Below are positions 1 to 6,207 of a stretch of 6,243 nt of DNA, piece after piece; positions within the stretch are counted from its first letter, which is position 1; every line of letters starts with the position of its first letter. The DNA is from Anaerolineae bacterium (GTDB lineage: Bacteria; Chloroflexota; Anaerolineae; JAFGEY01). The notes under the pieces are model-generated. The model was not told the origin of the DNA, made no database searches, and saw nothing but the letters and a program-made list of their open reading frames with translations. A program made the position numbers and the translations under genes. The stretch covers positions 1 to 6,243 of the forward strand of contig JAFGEY010000398.1 of the NCBI GenBank assembly GCA_016931365.1, written 5' to 3'.

Positions 1-403
1 CGTCGCACCAGATTTCGTCGGCCTGGACGAACAGCACCTCGATCTCGAAGCGGGGGTGTTTGAGCAGTTCGGGAAAGCTGACCAGTTCGTCAAAGAGGTT
101 TTCCAGCCGGCCGCGCTTGGGCGATTTGCGGCGGCTGATCTGCGTTTCGCCGTCGGCCTGGACGCGGACGATCCATTTTTCAAGGGCGATGGGATAGACC
201 AGGCGCACCGGGTGGCTTTCGAGCAGGGCGTATAATTTGGCCTTGATGCTGCTGAAACTGCGCGTCTGGATTTCGATCAGCAGGTCGCCGCGCACCAGGT
301 CGATGACATAGCCATCGGCCGGCGCTTCGACCAAATCGCCTGGCTGGGCGTACCACGCTTTGAGCGCGGCGTGCAGCGATTTTTCCTGGAATGTGTTAAT
401 CAC
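1..403 (-). CDS. Hypothetical protein, N-terminal 134 codons, possible PD-(D/E)XK-like nuclease fold (partial)
   Basis: Minus-strand reading frame open from a GTG at 403-401 to the left edge; the C-terminus lies outside the window. I do not recognise a named family. The frame encodes an N-terminal helix (EKSLHAALKAWYA, residues 7-19), then strands and short motifs YVIDL (32-36), GDLLIEIQT (39-47) and the helix SSIKAKLYALLES (51-63). E7, D35 and E44-I-Q46 are arranged like the E...D...ExK core of PD-(D/E)XK nucleases, with Gln in place of the usual Lys; this fold call is inference. Residues 85-105 are basic (ISRRKSPKRGR), which could suit nucleic-acid binding. No signal peptide or membrane segment is seen. 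The GTG start is chosen because GGAG lies 5 nt upstream and the nearby ATG (408-406) runs into a stop after one codon. The gene is divergent from the exonuclease gene. Coding reality is supported by the sensible amino-acid composition and alternating secondary-structure pattern. Confidence 0.7.
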   Translation of the reverse strand, partial: MINTFQEKSLHAALKAWYAQPGDLVEAPADGYVIDLVRGDLLIEIQTRSFSSIKAKLYALLESHPVRLVYPIALEKWIVRVQADGETQISRRKSPKRGRLENLFDELVSFPELLKHPRFEIEVLFVQADEIWCD

Positions 404-408
404 GGCAT

Positions 409-412
409 CTCC
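409..412 (-). promoter_or_regulatory. Ribosome binding site GGAG for the minus-strand GTG start
   Basis: Read on the minus strand, GGAG is followed by a 5-nt spacer and then GTG. This decides the non-ATG start, because the ATG inside the spacer is followed immediately by a stop codon (ATG CCG TGA). The site sits 1 nt from the edge of the intergenic inverted-repeat element. Confidence 0.55.
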
Positions 413-413
413 G

Positions 414-516
414 GTAAGGGCAAAGCATCCCCGGATGAATCCCGGTGGGCCTGCCTTGTTTTTGTGGGCGCGTGTCCTGGACAGTGGGCTGTCTACAAGG
501 GATGCTTTGCCCCTAC
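414..516. repeat. MITE/REP-like palindromic element with 14-bp perfect terminal inverted repeats
   Basis: The arm GGGCAAAGCATCCC at 418-431 is repeated as its exact reverse complement at 499-512. Allowing one mismatch (417/513), the pairing extends by three more base pairs (414-416 with 514-516). The 67-nt interior carries a second small hairpin at 478-495 (TGGACAG, loop TGGG, CTGTCTA, one G-U pair). The interior has no coding capacity that makes sense. The arms resemble the GTAGGGGCAA...TTGCCCCTAC type of palindrome that I recall as dispersed intergenic repeats in Chloroflexota and some cyanobacteria; that resemblance is from memory, not a search. It occupies about 103 of the 136 nt between two divergent genes. 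No target-site duplication is evident. It could instead be a bidirectional regulatory or mRNA-stability structure. Confidence 0.6.
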
Positions 517-530
517 ACATTGATCGTTTG

Positions 531-536
531 GGAGGG
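531..536 (+). promoter_or_regulatory. Ribosome binding site GGAGGG for the exonuclease gene
   Basis: A purine-rich GGAGGG lies 3 nt upstream of the ATG at 540. It fixes this ATG as the start, although the frame stays open upstream to position 360. The upstream extension would run through the inverted-repeat element and overlap the divergent gene, and its residues resemble nothing conserved. Confidence 0.6.
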
Positions 537-539
537 ATA

Positions 540-1244
540 ATGAGCAAACCGTATCTGATTTTTGACCTGGAAACCGAGCTTCTGGACGGCCCGCTGAACC
601 TCGACCGCCACGTGCCGCAGATCACCGTCGCCGCGACGTTGAGCGGCGATGGCGACCTGCGCTTGTGGTGCGAGCGCGACGCGGCCGGGCAGGTCACCGG
701 CGCGTTGATGGCGCAGACGACCGCGCAGGCATTGGTCGGCTACCTGGGCGAGATGTTCGCCGCCGGGCACGAGATCGTCACCTGGAACGGCAGCGGGTTC
801 GATTTTCGCGTCCTGGCCCGCGCCTCGGGCCTGAAAGACGAGTGCATCGAGTTGGCCTGGGCGCACATCGATATGATGTTCTGGTTCCACTGCCTGCGCG
901 GCTTTTCGATCGGCCTGGACAAGGCCGCCGAGGCGGCGGGCAGCGGCAAGACGGCCGGCCTCAGCGGGGCCGACGCGCCCAAATTGTGGGCCGCCGGGCA
1001 ATACGATCAGGTGCTGCAATACGCGGCGCAGGACGTGCGCGCGACCGAGGCCGTCTACCTGGGGGCGCTGCGCAACAACGGCATCCAGTGGCAGACCACC
1101 TCCGGCCGCATGTCCAAGGTCGAGGGCGCGCCGCTTGCCGCGCGCGAGGCGTTCAAGCTGCCCATGCCCGACACCGCGTGGATGAAGCAAAAACCCTGGC
1201 CGCGCACCAAATTCATCGGCTGGATGCAAAAGCCGCTGGTTTGA
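540..1244 (+). CDS. DEDDy-type 3'-5' exonuclease, stand-alone PolB-proofreading-like / RNase H-like domain
   Basis: A 234-residue protein with the three exonuclease motifs of the DEDD superfamily. Motif I is IFDLETE, with D9 and E11. Motif II is VTWNGSGFDFRVL (80-92), with D88. Motif III is YAAQDV (161-166), where Y161 and D165 give the YxxxD signature of the DEDDy branch. These residues would bind two metal ions and remove nucleotides from 3' ends. The length and the lack of a polymerase domain match the stand-alone 'predicted 3'-5' exonuclease related to PolB exonuclease' group rather than a polymerase. After motif III there is a tail of about 48 residues ending PDTAWMKQKPWPRTKFIGWM, rich in Trp and basic residues, which may contact nucleic acid (inference). 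No signal peptide, so cytoplasmic. The next gene starts 51 nt downstream, allowing co-transcription. DNA versus RNA substrate cannot be told from sequence. Confidence 0.85.
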   Translation: MSKPYLIFDLETELLDGPLNLDRHVPQITVAATLSGDGDLRLWCERDAAGQVTGALMAQTTAQALVGYLGEMFAAGHEIVTWNGSGFDFRVLARASGLKDECIELAWAHIDMMFWFHCLRGFSIGLDKAAEAAGSGKTAGLSGADAPKLWAAGQYDQVLQYAAQDVRATEAVYLGALRNNGIQWQTTSGRMSKVEGAPLAAREAFKLPMPDTAWMKQKPWPRTKFIGWMQKPLV

Positions 1245-1295
1245 GCGCGCCGAGCGCCAGGATTGTACCACGTTTGTATGGGCAGGGCAATCACG

Positions 1296-1874
1296 ATGAT
1301 TCAGGACAGCCAACAGATCGAAGGGATCGTGCTCGCGGCGGGCCGGTCGAGCCGCTGCGATCCCTTCAAGATGACCTTGCTCCTCGGCGGCAAGGCGGTG
1401 ATCGCGCGTTGCGTCGCGTCAATGTATGGCATCGTCTCGCGGATCGTCGTCGTCACCGGCTGGAACGCCGATCTGGTGCGCGAGGCGCTGCGCGGCTATG
1501 AGCGCGTCGAATTTGCCCACAATGCCGGTTTTGACGTGGGGATGTTCAGTTCGGTGCAGACGGGCGTGGCTCAGGTGCAGGCCGCGACCTTTTTTCTCAC
1601 CCCCGGCGACTATGCCCTCCTGACTCCCTCGGTGTACGAGACGCTGCTCGCCGCGCCGGGGCGGGTGGTCATTCCCACTTTTCAGGGCCAGCGCGGGCAT
1701 CCGGTGCTCTTGCGTGGGCTAAAAGACGAGATTTTGAGTGCGCCCGCCGAAGCTACCCTGCGCGAGGTGATTGATCAAGTAGGATGTGTGACCGTGGAGG
1801 TCGATCATGAGAGCATTTTGTGGGACATAGACACGTTCCAGGACTATGAGCGGATAAAAACCTATTTTGACTAG
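1296..1874 (+). CDS. MobA/MocA-like nucleotidyltransferase (NTP_transf_3 family)
   Basis: A 192-residue cytoplasmic protein with the layout of MobA-like NTP transferases. The N-terminal nucleotide-binding loop is IVLAAGRSSR (11-20), followed by K25 in DPFKMTLLLGGKAVI. Further motifs are GMFSSVQTG (82-90), the metal-binding region LTPGDYALLTPSVYE (101-115) with D105, then FQGQRGHPVLL (129-139) and a C-terminal DIDTFQDYER (177-186). The GxRGHPVLL motif and the length point to the MocA-type branch (molybdopterin CTP/GTP transferases and relatives) rather than sugar-nucleotide pyrophosphorylases. The usual R-M/F-G element after the Gly-rich loop reads RCDPFK, and the usual GDMP reads GDYA, so the substrate is uncertain. 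The start at 1296 is preferred because a GGCAGGG stretch lies just upstream; an in-frame ATG at 1278 and a TTG at 1263 are alternatives. No molybdoenzyme gene is present in the window. It lies 51 nt after the exonuclease gene and 61 nt before the first GH42 gene. Confidence 0.85.
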   Translation: MIQDSQQIEGIVLAAGRSSRCDPFKMTLLLGGKAVIARCVASMYGIVSRIVVVTGWNADLVREALRGYERVEFAHNAGFDVGMFSSVQTGVAQVQAATFFLTPGDYALLTPSVYETLLAAPGRVVIPTFQGQRGHPVLLRGLKDEILSAPAEATLREVIDQVGCVTVEVDHESILWDIDTFQDYERIKTYFD

Positions 1875-1885
1875 AGATGTCCATA

Positions 1886-1911
1886 GTTCGTGTGATCCGG
1901 GTCGCACGAGC
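1886..1911 (+). other. Small inverted repeat / hairpin in the leader of the first GH42 gene
   Basis: GTTCGTGTG at 1886-1894 can pair with CGCACGAGC at 1903-1911 across an 8-nt loop. This gives nine pairs, two of them G-U in RNA. It lies between the nucleotidyltransferase stop and the ribosome binding site of the first GH42 gene. No T-tract follows, so it is not a standard terminator. It could be an operator half-site pair, an mRNA structure, or chance. Confidence 0.3.
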
Positions 1912-1920
1912 GACGCACAG

Positions 1921-1925
1921 AGGAG
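1921..1925 (+). promoter_or_regulatory. Ribosome binding site AGGAG for the first GH42 gene
   Basis: AGGAG with a 10-nt spacer precedes the ATG at 1936. It supports this start over the in-frame TTG at 1867, which would overlap the preceding gene and add 23 residues that match no part of the GH42 fold. Confidence 0.6.
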
Positions 1926-1935
1926 AATTCTATCG

Positions 1936-4068
1936 ATGACCGATTCCCCCTTTACTTTTGGCGCGGTGTATTTCCGCAAATCCAATCCTCCCCAGGCCGA
2001 TTGGGCGCGCGACTACCAGACTGCCGTCGAGGATGGCATGAACACCTTTCGCCACTGGTTCCTCTGGTCGGCGATCGAGGTTGCACCCGGCCGGTATGTC
2101 TGGGACGATTACGACCGGCAGCTCGAACTCGGCGCGCGGCACGGCATCCAGGCGATTGTCGCCGAAATGATTGCCGTTGCCCCGGAATGGGCCTACCGCC
2201 AATACGCTCATGCGCGCTATGAGACCGCCGACGGCCGCCGCCTCGACAGCACGATGCACGGCAGTTGCGCCGTTGGTGGCGCGCCGGGCCTTTGTCTCGA
2301 CAACGACGACGTTAGACAACACGCGGAGCGTTTTTTGCGCGAGTTGGCCGCGCGCTACAAGGGGCATCCCGGCCTCAAGGGCTACGATATCTGGAACGAG
2401 TGTGGCTACGGCGCTGACGTGTGCTACTGCCCGGCGACGGCGGAGGCATTTCGCGCCTGGTTGAAGGAGAAATACGGCAATGTACGTACCCTCGGCGAGG
2501 TCTGGCACCGCTACAGTCTTGCCTCCTGGGATGACGTTGTGCCTCCACGTGGGCGTGCGCCGTATCCCGACACCGTCGATTGGCTGCAATTTCGCATCGA
2601 CAATGCCTACGAGCAGATGCGCTGGCGCATTGATACCGTCCGCAGCATCGACCCCGACTGCGCCCTCACCGCGCACGGCGTCGCCAGCAGCCTGACCTCG
2701 ATGGCTCAATGCGGCACCGACGACTGGCGCGCCGCCGCCGAGGTCGAGAGTTATGGTTACACCTGGGGTTCGTCGCGCCACGGCGATGAGCCGTGGAAGC
2801 AGTTCCACGCCGTCGATCTGGTGCGCGCCGCCGCGCGCGGCAAACCGTTCTGGCACGCCGAAGCCTACGCCGGCCCGCTGTGGATGCAGCCGCAGGTGAT
2901 CGGCAAGCGACGCGACGAGGGACGCATCGCCTCCCCAGAGGATGTGCGCTACTGGAACCTGACCAGTTGCATGCTCGGCGCGACCGGGATCATGTACCTG
3001 CGCTGGCGTCCGCTGCTCGATGGCCCGCTCTTTGGCGCGTTCGGGCCCTATGGGCTGGACGGCGCGCGCACACCCCGCTCCGAGATGTCGGCCCGCATCG
3101 CCCGTTGGGTCAACGACCCGGCGCAGGCCCGGCTCTGGCAGTCGAGGCCGGTCAGGGGCGAGGTGGGCCTCCTCTACGTGCCCGAAGCACAGCAGTTCAC
3201 CTATGCCCAGCAGGGCAGCACCGAGTTTTACGCCCGCTCGATGCAGGGCGCCTACCAGGGCTTTTTCGACCTCAACGTCCAGGCCGATTGGGTGCACGTC
3301 GACGATATAGAATGGTACGATCTGCTTTACCTGCCCTTCCCGGTGATGCTTACCCAGGCGACTGCCGATCGGCTCAAGGGGTGGGTCGCGGCAGGCGGCA
3401 CGCTGGTCAGCGAGGGCTGTCCCGGCTATTGGGGCGACGGTGTCCACATCGGGCCGATGCAGCCTAACCTGGGGCTGGACGAGTTGTTTGGCGTGCGCGA
3501 GAGTTACGTCGAGTTTACGCCCGACCTGCTCGGCGATCTGTGCTTCAATTTGAACGGAGCGCCAGCCTGGGGCGGAATTTTCTTGCAGGCATACCAACCG
3601 ACAACCGGCACGCCCGTTGGTTGGTATGCCGATGGCCAGGTCGCGGCGGTTGACCACGTATTCGGCAAAGGCAAAACGCGCTTGATCGGCACGATGGCCG
3701 GCGCGGGGTATGCTGCGCATGCAGGCACGGAAACGCGCCCGCCCGTGCCGGAGGTGTTCAAGCAGGTGTTGGCCTTTGGTAGCAAGGTGCAGCACGTTTG
3801 GAGCAGCGAGCCCCTGGTCAAGGCCCGCCTACATGATGGCTCTGGTGGGGTGTACCTGTGGGTGGCCAATCCCACGCGGCGGGATCGCTTTGTGCGCCTG
3901 ACCCTGAGCGCGCAGTGGGGGCCGTTCGCAGCAGGCAAGTCGCTGTGGGGCAACGAAGCCCAAGTACGAGATCGTATCGTCGAATTGACCGCCCCATCGC
4001 GTGACGTGACGGTGATTGAATTGACTGCCGCGGCCGACGACAAGTCATCGGTAGTTTATCATTCGTGA
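1936..4068 (+). CDS. GH42 beta-galactosidase-like glycoside hydrolase, first paralogue
   Basis: A 710-residue protein with the three-part GH42 layout. A TIM-barrel catalytic domain covers about residues 5-400. It opens with FGAVYFRKSNPP and carries YDIWNECG, in which N154-E155 is the predicted acid/base pair, and GKPFWHAEAYAGP, in which E309 is the predicted nucleophile. A trimerisation domain of the glutamine-amidotransferase-like type follows at about 405-610 (VGLLYVPEAQQF; DLLYLPFPVMLTQATADRLKGWVAAGGTLVSEG). A small C-terminal beta domain starts near 625. C120, C163 and C165 fit zinc ligands known in GH42, but the last cysteine of the usual CxCxxC is T168; C111 may replace it. The family hydrolyses terminal beta-galactosyl (sometimes alpha-L-arabinopyranosyl) links by a retaining mechanism. 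No signal peptide, so it probably acts on imported oligosaccharides. It is 33 nt from the second GH42 gene, so the two are almost certainly one operon. Family call is firm; the exact substrate is not known. Confidence 0.9.
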   Translation: MTDSPFTFGAVYFRKSNPPQADWARDYQTAVEDGMNTFRHWFLWSAIEVAPGRYVWDDYDRQLELGARHGIQAIVAEMIAVAPEWAYRQYAHARYETADGRRLDSTMHGSCAVGGAPGLCLDNDDVRQHAERFLRELAARYKGHPGLKGYDIWNECGYGADVCYCPATAEAFRAWLKEKYGNVRTLGEVWHRYSLASWDDVVPPRGRAPYPDTVDWLQFRIDNAYEQMRWRIDTVRSIDPDCALTAHGVASSLTSMAQCGTDDWRAAAEVESYGYTWGSSRHGDEPWKQFHAVDLVRAAARGKPFWHAEAYAGPLWMQPQVIGKRRDEGRIASPEDVRYWNLTSCMLGATGIMYLRWRPLLDGPLFGAFGPYGLDGARTPRSEMSARIARWVNDPAQARLWQSRPVRGEVGLLYVPEAQQFTYAQQGSTEFYARSMQGAYQGFFDLNVQADWVHVDDIEWYDLLYLPFPVMLTQATADRLKGWVAAGGTLVSEGCPGYWGDGVHIGPMQPNLGLDELFGVRESYVEFTPDLLGDLCFNLNGAPAWGGIFLQAYQPTTGTPVGWYADGQVAAVDHVFGKGKTRLIGTMAGAGYAAHAGTETRPPVPEVFKQVLAFGSKVQHVWSSEPLVKARLHDGSGGVYLWVANPTRRDRFVRLTLSAQWGPFAAGKSLWGNEAQVRDRIVELTAPSRDVTVIELTAAADDKSSVVYHS
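3588..3630 (+). repeat. Strong inverted repeat inside the first GH42 coding sequence
   Basis: GGCATACCAACC at 3588-3599 is the exact reverse complement of 3619-3630. Three further pairs (3600-3602 with 3616-3618, one of them G-U) make a 15-bp stem around a 13-nt loop. It encodes residues of the trimerisation domain around AYQPTTGTPVGWYA. There is no T-tract, so it is not a typical terminator. Confidence 0.6.
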
Positions 4069-4089
4069 ACATATTTTTCATAAAATGTC

Positions 4090-4096
4090 AAGGAGA
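4090..4096 (+). promoter_or_regulatory. Ribosome binding site AAGGAGA for the second GH42 gene
   Basis: AAGGAGA lies 5 nt upstream of the ATG at 4102, within a 33-nt AT-rich linker between the two GH42 genes. It is the strongest Shine-Dalgarno match in the window and fixes the start. Confidence 0.7.
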
Positions 4097-4101
4097 ACAA
4101 C

Positions 4102-6207
4102 ATGATCCATCTCGGTGTGCAGTATTATCGCCCGCCCTTCCCCAACCAGCGTTACTGGGCCGACGACCTCAAAAAGATGGCCGATTCCGGCCTGAACACG
4201 GTGCAGTTGTGGGTGGTCTGGGCCTGGGTCGAGGCCAAGCCCGACCGTTACGTGTTCGACGATTACGACCGCATCGTCGAGTTGGCCGATCAGAGTGGCC
4301 TGGAGGTGGTGCTGAGCACCATCGCCGCGATTCATCCCTATTGGATTCACCGTGTCGTGCCGGGCAGCGAAATGGTCGACAACATGGGGCACAAGGTCGT
4401 CTCTTCCAATCGCGGCGAGTGCCACTATGGCCTCACCCCCGGCGGCTGTTTCGATCACCCCGGCGTGTGGGGGCGCATGAAGCAGTTTTTGGAGGCGGTG
4501 GTCACACACTATCGCGGCGCGAGCAACCTGGCCGGCTGGGATGCCTGGAATGAGCTGCGCTGGAACGTCCAGGCCGACGGGCTGGTCTGTTACTGCCCCT
4601 ATACGCTCAATCGCTACCGCACCTGGCTCGACCGCAAACACGGCGGCCTCGACGGCCTCAACGCGGCCTGGCAGCGCCGCTACACCGCCTGGGAAGACGT
4701 GCTGCCCGGCAAGATGCCCAATCGACCCTACACTGAGATGATGGCCTTTCAGGATTTCATCTCCTGGCGCTCGACGCAGCACGCCTACGACCGCTATCAC
4801 ACGCTCAAGGCGCTCGATCCGGAGCGGCCTGTGACCGTGCATGGCGGCCAGCCGACCGTACTGCACGGCGCGGACAGCTATCCGACCAACACGGCGCTGC
4901 ATCGCGGCAATGACTGGGATTTCGCCGACGACGGCACGGGCGGGCACATCGATGGCATTGGCTGCTCCAGCTTTCCGCTATGGGGTGGCATCGAGATGGA
5001 TCGTGCCGATTTCATCAGCCGGATCGACTTTTTGGCCTCGGCGGCTCAGTACAAGCACCGCGAGGGCGTGCGCATCTGGCTCAGTGAGTTGCAAGGGGGG
5101 CGCTCGAACATTGGCTTTTCGGTGGCGCAGAGCGTCGATGCGGCCTCGCAGCAGAGTTGGGTGTGGACCGGCCTGTCCGACGGCGCGGACACGATCCTCT
5201 TTTGGTGCTGGCGCGACGAGGTCTTTGGCCGTGAGAGCACCGGCTTTGGCCTCAACGGTAATGACGGCCTCGCGCCGCAGCGCCTGGCGGCGATGCGCAA
5301 AACTGGCGACGTGCTCGAGCAATACGGCGGCCTGGTTGAAGCGTTTAAGCCGGCCCGGCCTGAGGTTGGCCTCTGGTTCAGCCCGCAGGCGTACTATTTG
5401 TACTGGTCGCAAGAGGGCACAGCGCGTATTGCGCTGGAAGGGATCAAGGGCTATGCGCGGGCGTTTGTGCGGCAAAACATTCCCTACATAATGATTGAGG
5501 AGTGTCACCTCGACACACTGGATGGGATCAAGGTCTTGTTTATGCCTCGTTCGGTGGTGCTCGACGACGATATAGCGCAAACATTGGAAGCTTTTGTGCG
5601 AAACGGTGGGGTGCTGGTCTGCGAATCCGAGGTGGGAGCATTTGGCAGCAACGGGCTGTATCGCTACCCGGCAGATCGGCGTTTCGCCGCCCAGACCGGG
5701 GTGTGCGAGATCGGTCGCCGGCAGTTGTTGGGCAAGACGATTGTTGTCGAATTGGGCGGCGTCGAGTATGCACTCCCCGCTGCGCAGTGGATCACCCCGC
5801 TGGGCGACGAGGACACGCTACTGGTCGAAGCGACGCTGGGGAAGGGCAAAATCCTTTTCGTCGGCAGCTACCTGGGCGACGCCTACCTGGCGCAAGGCGG
5901 GGAAGCTTTCGAGCGCTGGCTGTGCGCGCTGATCGAGCGGGTCGGCGTGAGGGTGCCGGTTAAGGTGGTGTTGCCCAAAGCGCAGGGGGAGACATTCGTC
6001 CACGTCCGTGCCGGCCAGAGCGACGGCAAGCCGATGGCTTTTGTCTTTGCGCCGAGCTCCGACCACGCAGTCGAACTTGAATTTCCGGCAAGTGTGTTGG
6101 GAGATTCGGTCAAGGAGATTTTAGGCGGCAAAATGGTTCCGGTCAAGCAGAATCGGATGGTTTTGAGCGCGAGCGAGTGGGGTGTCTGGGTGCTGCTGGG
6201 TGCATAA
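4102..6207 (+). CDS. GH42 beta-galactosidase-like glycoside hydrolase, second paralogue
   Basis: A 701-residue GH42 protein homologous to the preceding one but well diverged. The catalytic barrel (about 3-410) starts LGVQYYRPPFP and shares the RYVFDDYDR segment with its neighbour. WDAWNELRW gives N150-E151 as acid/base, and RIWLSELQGGRSN gives E329 as predicted nucleophile; this ELQGG context differs from the HAEAYAGP of the first paralogue, which suggests different subsites. The trimerisation domain spans about 418-545 (VGLWFSPQAYYLYW; GIKVLFMPRSVVLDDDIAQTLEAFVRNGGVLVCES), followed by a C-terminal beta region to 701 that is longer than the minimal GH42 end. Cysteines C107, C116, C163 and C165 repeat the pattern of the first paralogue, again with T168 in place of the usual last zinc ligand. 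No signal peptide, so likely cytoplasmic. It is last in the visible operon; only 36 nt follow its TAA stop, with no terminator visible in them. Confidence 0.9.
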   Translation: MIHLGVQYYRPPFPNQRYWADDLKKMADSGLNTVQLWVVWAWVEAKPDRYVFDDYDRIVELADQSGLEVVLSTIAAIHPYWIHRVVPGSEMVDNMGHKVVSSNRGECHYGLTPGGCFDHPGVWGRMKQFLEAVVTHYRGASNLAGWDAWNELRWNVQADGLVCYCPYTLNRYRTWLDRKHGGLDGLNAAWQRRYTAWEDVLPGKMPNRPYTEMMAFQDFISWRSTQHAYDRYHTLKALDPERPVTVHGGQPTVLHGADSYPTNTALHRGNDWDFADDGTGGHIDGIGCSSFPLWGGIEMDRADFISRIDFLASAAQYKHREGVRIWLSELQGGRSNIGFSVAQSVDAASQQSWVWTGLSDGADTILFWCWRDEVFGRESTGFGLNGNDGLAPQRLAAMRKTGDVLEQYGGLVEAFKPARPEVGLWFSPQAYYLYWSQEGTARIALEGIKGYARAFVRQNIPYIMIEECHLDTLDGIKVLFMPRSVVLDDDIAQTLEAFVRNGGVLVCESEVGAFGSNGLYRYPADRRFAAQTGVCEIGRRQLLGKTIVVELGGVEYALPAAQWITPLGDEDTLLVEATLGKGKILFVGSYLGDAYLAQGGEAFERWLCALIERVGVRVPVKVVLPKAQGETFVHVRAGQSDGKPMAFVFAPSSDHAVELEFPASVLGDSVKEILGGKMVPVKQNRMVLSASEWGVWVLLGA

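Noticed and set aside
360..539. N-terminal extension of the exonuclease frame
   Set aside because: It would overlap the divergent gene and run through the inverted-repeat element. A good ribosome binding site precedes the ATG at 540, where the conserved domain begins.
665..1501. Plus-strand open frame spanning the exonuclease and nucleotidyltransferase genes
   Set aside because: It is out of frame with both supported genes, extremely Arg/Gly-rich, and crosses their boundary without any domain.
1930..3795. Very long open frame on the minus strand opposite the first GH42 gene
   Set aside because: It is antisense to a gene with clear GH42 motifs. Its translation is rich in Arg, Ala, Gly and His with no recognisable domain, as expected of a shadow frame in GC-rich DNA.
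4069..4101. AT-rich linker with a weak A-T stem and a TAAAAT box, considered as an internal promoter or terminator
   Set aside because: The stem is only A-T/G-U rich and short, no -35-like element sits at the right distance, and the space to the ATG is too small. It is better read as a plain intergenic linker with a ribosome binding site.
4078..4947. Long minus-strand open frame opposite the second GH42 gene
   Set aside because: Same reason: antisense to a well-supported gene, low-complexity composition, no motif.
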